Source: Peristeroidobacter agariperforans (GTDB taxonomy: Bacteria; Pseudomonadota; Gammaproteobacteria; Steroidobacterales; Steroidobacteraceae). Taken from it: a DNA stretch of 64,000 bases. Of the stretch, positions 1 to 8,729 are shown in pieces (position 1 is the stretch's first letter; the number at the start of each line of letters is the position of its first letter). A program made the translations under genes and the position numbers. Under the pieces are notes generated by a model that saw nothing but the letters and a program-made list of their open reading frames with translations, had not been told where the DNA came from and did no database searches. The DNA is taken from NCBI RefSeq assembly GCF_004138335.1, contig NZ_RYFW01000002.1, positions 291,501 through 355,500 of the forward strand, in the 5' to 3' direction.

Positions 1-462
1 CCGGGCTATCGATTGGGCTGGGCCGCGGCGGGCCGGTTCGCGTCCGCTGTCCAACGGCGCAAGGTAACCACGTCGCTTGCCACCAGCGTGCCCATTCAGA
101 ACGGCATCGCGCAGATGCTTCGCAACGAAGGTTACGATCGTCACCTGGATAAATTGCGCCAGTCGCTGCGATCTCAGCAGGGCGCCGCACTCGCTGCCCT
201 CAAACAACACTTTCCGTCGGGCTTCCGGGTGGCGACGCCCGAGGGCGGTTACTTCTTGTGGATCGAGTTGCCCGAGAAGGTCGATGCGCTGGAGGTCCAT
301 CGCCGCGCCATTGAGGCCCACATCAGCATCGCGCCGGGCCCGATGTTTTCGGCGCGTCGGCAGTTCCGCAACTGCCTGCGCTTGAACTATGGCCACCCCT
401 GGACCGCCCAGGTCGAAGATGCCGTGGCCGAGCTCGGGCGCATCATCCGCTCGCTGGCCTGA
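1..462 (+). CDS. PLP-dependent aminotransferase, C-terminal part (MocR-like), cut by window edge
   Basis: The reading frame is already open at base 1 (PGYRLGW), so the start lies outside the window. The residues PGYRLGW match the stretch just after the PLP-binding lysine in fold-type I aminotransferases of the MocR/GntR type (usually LGPGLRLGW). The rest is the small C-terminal domain: GGYFLWIELPE, then ISIAPGPMFSA, then a conserved arginine in FRNCLRLNYG that would bind the substrate carboxylate. A winged-helix DNA-binding domain would be expected upstream but cannot be seen, so a regulator and a plain aminotransferase remain equally possible. The substrate is unknown. Confidence 0.85.
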   Translation, partial: PGYRLGWAAAGRFASAVQRRKVTTSLATSVPIQNGIAQMLRNEGYDRHLDKLRQSLRSQQGAALAALKQHFPSGFRVATPEGGYFLWIELPEKVDALEVHRRAIEAHISIAPGPMFSARRQFRNCLRLNYGHPWTAQVEDAVAELGRIIRSLA

Positions 463-479
463 AAAAAATTCGCCGGCCG

Positions 480-506
480 TGTCGAAATCGGCGGCCCGGC
501 TTCGAC
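480..506 (+). promoter_or_regulatory. Candidate ECF42-type promoter of the YCII-sigma operon
   Basis: TGTCGA at 480-485 is followed by exactly 17 bases and then CGAC at 503-506, about 60 bases before the YCII gene start. ECF42 sigma factors are known to use TGTCGA in the -35 region and CGAC or CGTC in the -10 region. Since the operon encodes such a factor, this looks like an autoregulated promoter. The motif match is seen; its use is inferred. Confidence 0.6.
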
Positions 507-566
507 TTGCTCCTGAAAGCACGCCGCAGCGGCGCGCTAGAATGCCCTCACACAGGAGCTAACCAC

Positions 567-953
567 ATGAAATACATGCTGATGATGAACACCCCCGCGG
601 CTGGCGAGTACCAGATCATGAGCTGGCCGAAGCAGGACATCGAGGCGCACATCGCGTTCATGATGGACTTCCACAAGCAGCTCACCGCGTCGGGCGAACT
701 GGTGGATGCGCAGGGCCTGACCGGCCCGTCGCAGGCCAGGCTGGTCCGTGCCGGCAAGGATGGCAAGCCGGTCACCGATGGCGTGTTTCCGGAATCCAAG
801 GAATTCCTCGCCGGCTACTGGATCATCGATGTGCCGAGCACGGCCCGCGCTTACGAGATCGCGGCACAGGCATCGCTCGCGCCGGGCGTCGGCGGTGCTC
901 CGCTGTATCTGCCGATCGAAGTGCGTGAGATCGGCGTGGCGCCGAAAACCTAG
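567..953 (+). CDS. YCII-related (DGPF-type) protein
   Basis: A 128-residue protein starting MKYMLMMN, which is the usual opening of DGPF/YCII proteins linked to ECF sigma factors. The family has a ferredoxin-like fold with a conserved His-Asp pair; its biochemical role is not settled. The ATG at 567 is chosen over an earlier in-frame start because AGGAG stands just upstream. The stop codon overlaps the GTG start of the sigma factor gene (TAGTG), so the two are probably translationally coupled. This pairing is the standard genomic setting of ECF42 sigma factors. Regulation is probably by the promoter at 480-506. Confidence 0.9.
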   Translation: MKYMLMMNTPAAGEYQIMSWPKQDIEAHIAFMMDFHKQLTASGELVDAQGLTGPSQARLVRAGKDGKPVTDGVFPESKEFLAGYWIIDVPSTARAYEIAAQASLAPGVGGAPLYLPIEVREIGVAPKT

Positions 954-2206
954 TGACTGCCGGGAAGCTCGACGCAAGCACCGAGCACCTGCTGCGCGAA
1001 CTGGCGCCGCAGGTACTCGGCGCCGTGATGCGCCGTTATCGCAACCTCAACAGCTGCGAAGATGCCGTACAGGAAGCGCTGATCGCCGCGGCCACGCAAT
1101 GGCCCGCTGAGGGCGTGCCCCACAATCCTCGCGGCTGGCTCTTGCAGGTCGCGCTTCGGCGCATGACTGACACCGTTCGCAGCGAGATCGCACGTCGCAA
1201 TCGCGAGGCCGTGGCGATGGAAGATTCATCCTTGGTGGTTGCGCCTGCAATCTATAGCGAGCCGGAGATCGATCCGGACGACGCGCTCGTGCTGCTGTTC
1301 ATGTGCTGCCATCCGTTGCTGTCGCCGCCTTCGGCAATCGCGCTGACCTTGCGAGCGGTCGGTGGGCTCACGACGGGTGAGATTGCGAGGGCCTTTCTCG
1401 TGCCCGAGGCGACCATGGCGCAGCGGATCAGTCGCGCCAAGCAGAGCGTGAAAACATCGGACGTGGCGTTTCAGATGCCGGAAGCGTCGGAGCGGGCAGA
1501 ACGGCTCGGCTCGGTGCTGCAGGTTTTGTATCTGATGTTCAACGAAGGCTACACGACCAGCTCGGGCACTGAACTGCAACGCACGGATTTGTCGAACGAG
1601 GCGATTCGTCTCACGCGATTGTTGGTCAGGCTCGTGCCCGGCGATGGCGAAGCTCGCGGTCTGCTTGCGCTGATGCTGCTGACCGATGCTCGTCGTCTTG
1701 CGCGGAGTGGGCCGATCGGCGAGCTGATTCCACTTGACGAGCAGGAGCGCGCGTTGTGGGACAAGGAAATGATTGCCGAAGGCGTGGCGCTCGTTACCAC
1801 GGCCTTCTCGCGCGGGGCGGTCGGCGAATATCAATTGCAGGCCGCTGTTGCAGCCTTGCATGACGAAGCGGCCCGTGTGGAGGACACCGATTGGGCGCAG
1901 ATCCAGGCGCTGTATGGCGTACTGATGCGAATGTCAGATAACCCCATGGCGGTGATGAATCACGCTATAGCGGCGGCCATGGTGCATGGGCCGACGAAAG
2001 GGTTGGAGTTGCTGGCGCCTCTGGAAAAGGATGAACGCCTGCGTGGCAATCATCGTTTGGAGGCCGTTCGTGCTCACTTGCTCGAGCGCGCCGGCGAGCG
2101 AGCTCGAGCCGTCGAGTTGTATCAGGCCGCGGCGGCGAAGACGAACAGCATTCCGGAAAGGAACTATTTGATGCTGAAGGCGGCGAAGCTGCGCGATGGC
2201 AAATAG
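953..2206 (+). CDS. ECF42-type RNA polymerase sigma factor with TPR-like C-terminal extension
   Basis: A 417-residue sigma factor, far longer than ordinary ECF factors of about 180 residues. Region 2 lies in roughly the first 80 residues (MRRYRNLNSCEDAVQEALIAA). Region 4 lies around 130-170 (LTTGEIARAFLVPEATMAQRISRAK). The helical remainder resembles the TPR-like tail of the ECF42 group, for example LYGVLMRMSDNPMAVMNHAIA. In this group the extension, rather than an anti-sigma factor, is needed for activity, and none is encoded nearby. The start is GTG at 953 overlapping the YCII stop. The activating signal cannot be read from the sequence. Confidence 0.9.
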   Translation: MTAGKLDASTEHLLRELAPQVLGAVMRRYRNLNSCEDAVQEALIAAATQWPAEGVPHNPRGWLLQVALRRMTDTVRSEIARRNREAVAMEDSSLVVAPAIYSEPEIDPDDALVLLFMCCHPLLSPPSAIALTLRAVGGLTTGEIARAFLVPEATMAQRISRAKQSVKTSDVAFQMPEASERAERLGSVLQVLYLMFNEGYTTSSGTELQRTDLSNEAIRLTRLLVRLVPGDGEARGLLALMLLTDARRLARSGPIGELIPLDEQERALWDKEMIAEGVALVTTAFSRGAVGEYQLQAAVAALHDEAARVEDTDWAQIQALYGVLMRMSDNPMAVMNHAIAAAMVHGPTKGLELLAPLEKDERLRGNHRLEAVRAHLLERAGERARAVELYQAAAAKTNSIPERNYLMLKAAKLRDGK

Positions 2207-2298
2207 TGCAGCGAGCTCGGCGCTGCTTGCCAGAGTTCAGGCGTTGGAGGATAAGGACACGAGCAGCGCCGGGAACTCCGAACTCGAAGGAGCCTCGT

Positions 2299-3258
2299 AT
2301 GAACTTTCTTGCACGGGTGGGTTTGTTTCTTTTGCGTGTAACAGTTCCGCTGACATTTGCCCTGGCTGCGTCGGCGGGGCCGATATCAGACCGCATTCAG
2401 GTAGGCGACGAGGTCATAGGCTCTTTTCGGTACGACCTGTCCCAGGCGCCCGGAGACTCCAATCCTGCCGGCTTCAGCGGCGAGTACCGATTCACGGATG
2501 CGAATAGTTTCATCCAGGTCTCAGTTGGCGGGCACACCTTCTCCTCCGCTGTTGGCGCTACTTTCATCCCCTCCAGGCCAGGTCACGTGTCGGTGCTGGT
2601 GACGAACCGTTTCGCCGCTTTCGATGAGCTGCAGATCAGAGGCATCGGGAATGAGGCAAGCTTCGCGCCGTTCCTGAGTTTTCTGTCGCGGCAGGATCCT
2701 GCGTTTGTGCCGCTCGGTACGATTCTTATCAATTTCATCCTCGATCCTTCCGCTCTGGCCTCGGACGCTCTGCCGACGGTGATCGACCCTTCGGCCGCGA
2801 TACCCTTTGAATCGTTTCCTGCCATCTTCGGCCAGGTTGAAGGTCTGAGTACCCAGCCGCCGGACGAGGCGGAAGCCGCCGCGACCAGGGAATGGGCCAT
2901 CTTCTATGAGGTGGAGCCCAGCGATGTCACGATCGAGAATAACGTCGTCTCCGGACGTTTCGTGGGGCGCGTCACGGAGGTTGCGGACAATACCCAACTG
3001 CTCCCGCCGAGCGAGATGTTCGACTCTCTGCTGGAGCAAGTCACAGGTGTCGGGCCGGGGCGGAGCCTGCAAGGCAAGATCGAAAACGCCCGCGCCTACT
3101 TCCTCGCTTCAGACCTGCCCGCCACTTGCGCAATGCTTCAAGGTTTCTCCTCGCAGGTACGAGCTCAATCCGGCAAGTCGATCCCGCGTGACACCGCAAA
3201 CAAGTTGTCAGCGGAAGCGGCCGCACTTGGACTCGCAATCGAGTGTGACGACTCCTGA
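2299..3258 (+). CDS. Secreted protein of unknown function
   Basis: A 319-residue protein starting at ATG 2299 with AAGGAG just before it. The first 24 residues form a signal peptide (MNFLARVGLFLLRVTVPLTF, then ALAASAG). The central part has alternating beta-type patches similar to PEP-CTERM-associated exported proteins (VGDEVIGSFRYDLS), but no PEP motif or C-terminal anchor is seen. The C-terminal 75 residues (GRSLQGKIENARAYFLASDL) look helical and have two cysteines (ATCAML and AIECDD) that could pair after export. I do not recognise a function. It begins 93 bases after the sigma factor gene, so it may be read through from that operon. Confidence 0.7.
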   Translation: MNFLARVGLFLLRVTVPLTFALAASAGPISDRIQVGDEVIGSFRYDLSQAPGDSNPAGFSGEYRFTDANSFIQVSVGGHTFSSAVGATFIPSRPGHVSVLVTNRFAAFDELQIRGIGNEASFAPFLSFLSRQDPAFVPLGTILINFILDPSALASDALPTVIDPSAAIPFESFPAIFGQVEGLSTQPPDEAEAAATREWAIFYEVEPSDVTIENNVVSGRFVGRVTEVADNTQLLPPSEMFDSLLEQVTGVGPGRSLQGKIENARAYFLASDLPATCAMLQGFSSQVRAQSGKSIPRDTANKLSAEAAALGLAIECDDS

Positions 3259-3339
3259 CGGACGTCATCTGCAGCGAAGCGCCGTCCCGGAGCAGTAAGC
3301 GGTCTTGGGAGGGGCGGCGCTCGCATCTACACTGATGTT

Positions 3340-4083
3340 ATGAAGCCATCACGGGGACACAGCCGCTGGGTGAGAACCTGCCACTGGATTGCTGTGGCGA
3401 GCTTCACGGCGCTGGCGCTCAGCGGATTTTTCATCCTGATGGTGCATCCCCGTCTTTATTGGGGCCACGTCGGCAACGATCTGACGCCGGCGCTGTTGAC
3501 GCTGCCCATCAGCAACAATTATCGCCCGGAAGAGTTGCAGAGCAGGATGGTGTTCACCGAGGTGCCCGGGGCGCCGGTCACCGCGGAACGCAACTTTCAT
3601 ATATTTAATCAGAATGGCTGGGCACGCAGTCTGCACTTCCTGGCTGCATGGATACTCGTCGGCATCGGCGCCATCTATGTTGCGCTCGGCGTCTCGAGCG
3701 GGCACGTGAAACGTGACTTGCTTCCCAGTGGCCGCGAGCTCTCGCCGCGCTCATTGCTGCAGGACTTGCGCAACCACTTTTCTCCGCGCGTCGGTTCGGC
3801 GGGCGTCGGGCCGCCTTATGGATTGCTACAAAAGCTGGCATACACGAGTGTCATGTTCGTCGTTCTGCCCTTGATGGTCGCAACAGGGCTGACGATGTCG
3901 CCGGCGGTGACCGCCGCCTATCCGATCCTCCTGGATGTGTTCGGCGGCTACCAGACCGCCCGCACGATCCATTTCTTTGGATTCACGGTCCTGGTGCTCT
4001 TCTTGATAGTTCACGTCGCGATGGTGATTGCGACGGGTTTCAGTCGCCAGCTGCGAGCCATGACCTGGGGAAGTGAGCAATGA
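3340..4083 (+). CDS. Cytochrome b561-type membrane subunit
   Basis: A 247-residue membrane protein with four predicted transmembrane helices near residues 14-34, 95-115, 170-190 and 205-230. Likely haem-ligand histidines stand in RTCHWIAV, RSLHFLAAW and RTIHFFGF, with another in LIVHVAM. This is the layout of Ni-hydrogenase or thiosulfate-reductase type cytochrome b subunits, which pass electrons between quinones and a periplasmic enzyme. The stop overlaps the ATG of the next gene by four bases, so the two proteins very probably form one complex. No strong ribosome binding site is visible before ATG 3340. Confidence 0.88.
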   Translation: MKPSRGHSRWVRTCHWIAVASFTALALSGFFILMVHPRLYWGHVGNDLTPALLTLPISNNYRPEELQSRMVFTEVPGAPVTAERNFHIFNQNGWARSLHFLAAWILVGIGAIYVALGVSSGHVKRDLLPSGRELSPRSLLQDLRNHFSPRVGSAGVGPPYGLLQKLAYTSVMFVVLPLMVATGLTMSPAVTAAYPILLDVFGGYQTARTIHFFGFTVLVLFLIVHVAMVIATGFSRQLRAMTWGSEQ

Positions 4084-4829
4084 AGCAGCCAAGTCGGATG
4101 CCACGTCGCGCATTTATCACAAGCATGGCGTCCTCGGCCGGCGTGCTGCTGGCCGGCTGTTCCCAAACCGATCCGCCGACCTATGGTCACGTGCTCCGCA
4201 TGGGCGATTTGTTGACGTACAAGGCCCACCGGCTGCTGCTGCCTGCCCAGTCGCTCGCGCGGGAATACGACTATGCGGATATTTCCTCGGTGCCCGCGAT
4301 TGGCACGACGAATCCATCCGGCCATAAGGAGCACGGGCCGGTCTATGAGCGTCTGCTCGCCAATCGGTTTGCAGATTGGCGGCTCCCCGTCGAAGGCAGC
4401 GTGGCCCGGCCGCTCGCTTTCTCACTCGATGAGTTGAAACGCATGCCGTCCCGGACTCAGATCACGAGGCACACGTGCGAAGAGGGCTGGTCGGCGATCG
4501 CGCAGTGGACCGGTGTGCCTCTGCGCAGCGTCCTGGAGTCCGCCGGGATTCGCTCGACAGCCCGGTTCGTGCAGTTCTACGCGTACGATGGCTGGGTTGA
4601 CGGTATCGACATGCTCGATGCCCTGCACCCGCAGACCATCCTGGCCTACGGCATGAATGGCCGTGATTTGCCAATCAGCCACGGCGCGCCATTGCGAGCC
4701 AGGGTCGAGACACAGCTCGGTTACAAGAGCACGAAGTTTCTCAGGCGCATCGTGGTGACCGATCACTTCGACGACCACGGCGCCCGGGGGTTCATCCAGA
4801 ATGGGTGGTCATGGTACGCGGGCATCTGA
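4080..4829 (+). CDS. Molybdopterin-dependent oxidoreductase (MsrP / sulfite-oxidase fold), Tat lipoprotein
   Basis: A 249-residue protein with a twin-arginine signal (MPRRAFITS) and a lipobox ending in AGC near residue 25, so it should be an exported, lipid-anchored molybdoenzyme. The body matches the oxidoreductase molybdopterin-binding fold: RPLAFSLDELKRMPSRTQ, then RHTCEEGWSA. The cysteine of that second motif is the expected molybdenum ligand. GAPLRARVETQLGYKSTKFL is the typical later block. The pairing with a cytochrome b resembles MsrPQ (YedYZ), but the membrane partner is a different cytochrome family. The substrate is unknown; methionine sulfoxide or a related oxide is possible. Confidence 0.88.
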   Translation: MKQPSRMPRRAFITSMASSAGVLLAGCSQTDPPTYGHVLRMGDLLTYKAHRLLLPAQSLAREYDYADISSVPAIGTTNPSGHKEHGPVYERLLANRFADWRLPVEGSVARPLAFSLDELKRMPSRTQITRHTCEEGWSAIAQWTGVPLRSVLESAGIRSTARFVQFYAYDGWVDGIDMLDALHPQTILAYGMNGRDLPISHGAPLRARVETQLGYKSTKFLRRIVVTDHFDDHGARGFIQNGWSWYAGI

Positions 4830-4921
4830 GCGCCGTTTGAAACATCTTGACGCGCCGGCCCTGAACGGCTGGAATCGAGACAAACATTCACGATCTGCGG
4901 CGCCTCAAAGGAGTGACACCC

Positions 4922-5305
4922 ATGGTTCGGGTTCCGGTTCTCTCGCTGGTTCTCGTGGCCGCGATCACAGTAACGGCAGCCTGTTACGGTCAAACAACGC
5001 AAACGTCCGCTAGCGAGCAGGATGTTGTCTCGGCTTCAACGCTGAAGCGCACATACACCGTTCAACCAACATGGCCCGAGGCGGCCACCGGAGTCGAAGG
5101 CTGGGTTCGGCTGAGGTTCACGTTGTTGCCGAATGGCACGGTTGCCGACATCGAAGTCGAAGAGGCCCACCCGGCGGGCCTCTTCGACGCCTCCGCGGTG
5201 GAGGCGCTTCGACAATGGAAGTTCGAGCCTGTGGAGCGCGACGGCAAGAAGATCGCTCAACGCGCGGAGATCAGGATGAAGTACGCGCTACCGAGCGCCG
5301 GCTGA
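4922..5305 (+). CDS. Secreted TonB C-terminal domain protein
   Basis: A 127-residue protein starting at ATG 4922, eight bases after AAAGGAG; the earlier in-frame GTG lies inside that binding site. A signal peptide with a possible lipobox (VTAACYG) is followed by one TonB C-terminal domain: PTWPEAATGVEGWVRLRFTL, then FDASAVEALRQWKFEPV. The usual N-terminal membrane anchor and proline-rich spacer of TonB are missing, so it probably does not act as an energy transducer. Such short exported TonB-like domains are common in proteobacteria and their role is unclear. Its last 18 bases overlap the end of the convergent TPR gene. Confidence 0.8.
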   Translation: MVRVPVLSLVLVAAITVTAACYGQTTQTSASEQDVVSASTLKRTYTVQPTWPEAATGVEGWVRLRFTLLPNGTVADIEVEEAHPAGLFDASAVEALRQWKFEPVERDGKKIAQRAEIRMKYALPSAG

Positions 5306-6358
5306 AACCTTCCCGTTCGTGGCCCGAAACGCGCGTTCGAGCACTTCGAGTTCCGCCGGATGAGCTTCGAGCCATTCCCGGCTGCCGTCGAGCTTGGCCA
5401 GTCCCGCGACGTAATAGAGGAATGTTTGTAGCAGCCCAACCTTGGTGAAGTCTTCCAAAGGCGCGGCCGCGTAGTTCCACACGAACTCCAGTGCCGCCGT
5501 CTTCTCGTGCGTTACGATGGTCCCGGTCAGAAGGTTGGTCATGGCTGCCACAAAACGAGCGGCATCGGGGGCGTCCACGGGAGTGTATTTATGTTCGGTA
5601 TCGATCGCGAGCGCGAGTGCAACGTTCAACGCCAGCAGTGCCAGATCCGACTTGGAGCTCACCTGCACGTCGTCGGCCGCGCGATCCGTCGTTATGCCTT
5701 CGTTGCGATACTTCGTCACGCGCGTCGCGATCGCTGCGGCCGCATCGGCCGCGCGCTGTGACTTGGGCTCCAAAATGATGAAGCGCAGGCGCGTCAGCGC
5801 GGCAGCACCATCCAATCTGTAGGCGTCCAATGTGCCCGCGTACAGCAAGTATGCTGAAGAACGAGTCGGATCGCTCTCGATCGATATGCCCGCATGCTTC
5901 CGAGCTTCCGCGGTCCTGCCGAGTCGCGCAAGCGTGAGCGCGTAGTTGTAGTTGAGTTGCGAGTCGGTGGGCGCAATGGCCAGCCCTCGCTCGAACGATT
6001 CGACCGCGGCCTTTGAATCACCTGCATCGTCCTGGCAGCTACCCAACAAAGCCAGGCTCGACTGGAGACCTTGCTTGGTGGCAACAGCGTCTGTCGCATA
6101 GGCGATGCAAGCCTTCAAGTCGCCGAGCGCCTTCGCGGTCAGTCCCGCCTCATATAACAGCGCCGGATGATTCGGCTCGACTTCGATCAGCTTCTTATAA
6201 AGCTCGATCGCTTCGACATATTTACCGCGATCGTAAAGATCGATGGCCCGCTGCAGATCTTCGGCATGTTTCACTTGCGCACTGGAGGCCGCGGTCATCC
6301 AGAGCGACATCGCAAGTAAAAATGCCATGGTTGTCATGCTGAAGATCCATCTACACAC
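5288..6358 (-). CDS. Exported tetratricopeptide-repeat protein
   Basis: A 356-residue protein with a signal peptide (residues 1-27, ending ASSAQ) followed by TPR motifs between about 33 and 180 (AIDLYDRGKYVEAIELYKKL, then AVESFERGLAIAPTDSQLNY). TPR arrays are protein-binding scaffolds. The C-terminal half (SDLALLALNVALALAIDTEH) is helical and unassigned. The start is uncertain: GTG at 6358 gives an arginine before the hydrophobic core, while ATG at 6337 gives a shorter signal. Neither has a good ribosome binding site. The gene converges on and overlaps the TonB-like gene. Confidence 0.78.
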   Translation of the reverse strand: MCRWIFSMTTMAFLLAMSLWMTAASSAQVKHAEDLQRAIDLYDRGKYVEAIELYKKLIEVEPNHPALLYEAGLTAKALGDLKACIAYATDAVATKQGLQSSLALLGSCQDDAGDSKAAVESFERGLAIAPTDSQLNYNYALTLARLGRTAEARKHAGISIESDPTRSSAYLLYAGTLDAYRLDGAAALTRLRFIILEPKSQRAADAAAAIATRVTKYRNEGITTDRAADDVQVSSKSDLALLALNVALALAIDTEHKYTPVDAPDAARFVAAMTNLLTGTIVTHEKTAALEFVWNYAAAPLEDFTKVGLLQTFLYYVAGLAKLDGSREWLEAHPAELEVLERAFRATNGKVSAGAR

Positions 6359-6389
6359 CCGTTTGCCGAGGCTAACTCACATTCGTGTC

Positions 6390-8390
6390 TTATGGGCGAG
6401 CGCTCGAAGCCTTGCTGGCGACGGCGGAGGGGGCGTCGAACGGCTCGTAGTCGTAATACCTGATCAAGGTGTCCGTGAGGAAGCCCTGGTCTACGTCGGG
6501 CACGTATTGCCGCCACGTCTCGAACCAGTAAGTGCGCGCCCCATCTCGTGCCAGCACCGTCATGTGTGCGTCTTGGGTCAAATTGCACGGCACCCAGTCT
6601 GGCTCGCAGTATTTCAGGACGAGTTCGTCGCCCTCGATGATCCACTCGAAAGCCCAGTATGAGTAGTAGCCGCCGCTGCTGCTGTCGCGAACGTAAAGAT
6701 TGCCGTTCTGGTCGAGATATTCGGCCTCCCGGGTGCCGAGGCCGCCGGCATCGAAGCGCCAGCGGGAGCCCTTCGCTCCAGGAGCGATCGGCGCTCGATC
6801 GAGCCCAAAAAAGTAATGGCGGCCCAGCACATGGTCCGGGGTGAACGCGAGCTGTTGTTGCGGATCCGTTCGCAGCGACGCACCGGCGTCGACACGACGG
6901 CCGCTCGGCAGCGTGAATTCATACAGCACGTCGGTGGCGACACTGTCCAGCTCGCGGATCGAGCGAAACCGGGCCGTCACGCCGTCGACGAACGCGATGT
7001 TGAGGGCGCCGCTGGCATCGAGCGACCACGAAAATTGTTTGCCGAACGCGCGGGTCGTGCCGGTACCGTTCGCATTCAGCTGTGCCACATCGGGCATGAA
7101 GCTGCGCCCCACGTATTCGCCGTCGGGGTCTCGGTTGTAGATCCACAGCGTTCGGGTCGAGTCGCGCAGCTCGGCGATATCGAATGGCAGGAAGTCCTGG
7201 TCATCGAGGATGGTGCGAGCCTCGGTCACGATCTCTGGCTGCGGGCCGATGGTGCCACAGCCTCGAGCGACGACGTGCCGCGACTCGGTGATCGCCAGCA
7301 GGTCCTTGTTGAGCAGCGTCAGTTTCACGCCGGGTGTGCTGTAGGCAACTTCGTATTCGGCGGGCGTGTCGCCATAGTCGTCTCCGGGGCAACTCGCCAG
7401 CTCCCAGCCACCCATCTCGACTGGCCCGTCGTCATAAGTGATCTCGACGCTCGCGCCCGAAACAGTCCAGGTCATGTTCAGATTCCGGGTCGCGGTGGAA
7501 GCCACGCCGGTGCCGTTGGAATTGAAGGTGTACGACACTGTGCGATCGGAAATCCCGTACGCTGCAACGTCATTCCTGAGCGACGCTGCCGTCAGCGTCG
7601 AGGGTAGCGAGGCGGTCGTGATCGGCTGTGTCAGTGTCGGATCGCTGGCGATGGCGCTCTGTGCATTTCGGAACGTCGTGGGATTCTGGATGAACAGGTC
7701 GGTGACGAGCTCTTCGCGCAGCGTCGCATTGGCCAGCAATGATTGCAGTGAGGTCTGGCCCGAAGGCATCGGATAAACGTCGGGCTGGTCGACCAGCAGC
7801 TTGATGGCGGCGGCCAGCCTGAGCAGGGCTTCAGCGCTCAGCTTCGGTGTCAGCGTATCGATCAGCGTCTGACTGTTGACCGCCTGTCCGCCGTTCGCTT
7901 CTTGCAGCAGCACGGCCAGCGCGGTACTGACATTGGTGATCTGGGTAGCGAAGTTCTCGCTGCTCGACAGGACCTCGTCGCTGCCCGCCTGAGTCTTCAG
8001 CGCCTGGAAGGCGCCCAGCCGGCTGGTGAACTCGACATACGACTGCGCGCCGGCGCCCTTGGCCTTCAAGGTAATGAACCCGCCAGCCGCGCTCTCTTCG
8101 ACGGCCAGCTCGAGTCGATAGTTGCCGTTCGCATCGGCGGTAGTGGTGAAGGTCTGGCTGCCGATGGTCGCGGTGACCACAGCGCTCGGGATCGGCGCAT
8201 CGGTGACCGTGCCGGTGAGCGTCAGCCGGCTCATCGTCGGCGCCGGGGGATTGCCATTGCCGTTGCCACCATTGTTGTTGCCGGTGCCATCACTGCTGCC
8301 ACCGCCACCGCCACAGGCGGCCAACGCAGACAGCATCAAAGTCGACAGGACCGCCTTGCCCAGCGAGCGGCCGGACCGCAACGAACTCAT
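6390..8390 (-). CDS. Large glycine-rich-linker lipoprotein, unknown function (paralogue of 57118-59187)
   Basis: A 666-residue protein with a lipobox (LSALAACGG) followed by a Gly/Ser/Asn-rich flexible linker, then a carboxypeptidase-regulatory-like beta domain (LTGTVTDAPIPSAVVTATIG), a helical segment and a long beta-rich C-terminal half. It is probably displayed at the outer membrane. It aligns along most of its length with the lipoprotein encoded at 57118-59187: both share GTVTDAPI, SQSYVEFTS or AQSYVEFTS, ENFATQITNVSTA, and YPMPSG or YPMPDG. ATG 8390 is preferred because GGGGAG lies five bases upstream; an earlier GTG is two codons away. The function is not recognised. Confidence 0.82.
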   Translation of the reverse strand: MSSLRSGRSLGKAVLSTLMLSALAACGGGGGSSDGTGNNNGGNGNGNPPAPTMSRLTLTGTVTDAPIPSAVVTATIGSQTFTTTADANGNYRLELAVEESAAGGFITLKAKGAGAQSYVEFTSRLGAFQALKTQAGSDEVLSSSENFATQITNVSTALAVLLQEANGGQAVNSQTLIDTLTPKLSAEALLRLAAAIKLLVDQPDVYPMPSGQTSLQSLLANATLREELVTDLFIQNPTTFRNAQSAIASDPTLTQPITTASLPSTLTAASLRNDVAAYGISDRTVSYTFNSNGTGVASTATRNLNMTWTVSGASVEITYDDGPVEMGGWELASCPGDDYGDTPAEYEVAYSTPGVKLTLLNKDLLAITESRHVVARGCGTIGPQPEIVTEARTILDDQDFLPFDIAELRDSTRTLWIYNRDPDGEYVGRSFMPDVAQLNANGTGTTRAFGKQFSWSLDASGALNIAFVDGVTARFRSIRELDSVATDVLYEFTLPSGRRVDAGASLRTDPQQQLAFTPDHVLGRHYFFGLDRAPIAPGAKGSRWRFDAGGLGTREAEYLDQNGNLYVRDSSSGGYYSYWAFEWIIEGDELVLKYCEPDWVPCNLTQDAHMTVLARDGARTYWFETWRQYVPDVDQGFLTDTLIRYYDYEPFDAPSAVASKASSARP

Positions 8391-8408
8391 GAACACTCCC
8401 CGTTCTAA

Positions 8409-8537
8409 TTAGAGCTGGTTGAGCCGGGCGACCAGCTCCATCTGCCGCTTCGCGCTGACCTTGCCAAGGAATGCTTTGATCTGCGCCTGCACCATGCCGA
8501 CAGCCACCGTGCGTGCGGCGGCCATTATTTCTGGCAT
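8409..8537 (-). pseudogene. Relic of a LuxR-type helix-turn-helix C-terminus
   Basis: A 42-codon frame ends at 8409. Its last 30 residues (VQAQIKAFLGKVSAKRQMEL, then VARL) fit the recognition helix and end of a LuxR-family DNA-binding domain of the type ending in KTGxxRQAELVxLL. The upstream part of a regulator is missing, and the start of the helix-turn-helix appears degraded. It therefore reads as the tail of a lost regulator rather than a working gene. It lies between the lipoprotein gene and two more damaged coding stretches. The family match is by eye only. Confidence 0.4.
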
Positions 8538-8561
8538 CCTCCCGGAACGATTTCCGCTGCC

Positions 8562-8690
8562 TTAGTACGGCAGCTTGAGAATATCATCGCACCGTGCGGT
8601 GTACACGTCGACGTTCTGGCAGATCTCCGGATCGCGCGTGATCTCGAGCAGTGTTTTGACGGGCAAGTCACGCACCTCGCGAAGCCCAGG
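8562..8690 (-). pseudogene. C-terminal coding remnant of an unidentified protein
   Basis: Reading the minus strand, a frame ending in TAA at 8562-8564 gives a protein-like tail (PVKTLLEITRDPEICQNVDV, then YTARCDDILKLPY). Further upstream the plausible coding (ITEACQQFVTDHGSSLGF) continues in a different frame, and both frames are soon closed by stops. This looks like a frameshifted remnant. The family is not recognised. The stretch from about 8699 is antisense to the HEPN-like gene start, so chance coding cannot be excluded. Confidence 0.25.
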
Positions 8691-8729
8691 CTGCTGCCAT
8701 GATCGGTGACGAACTGCTGACACGCTTCA

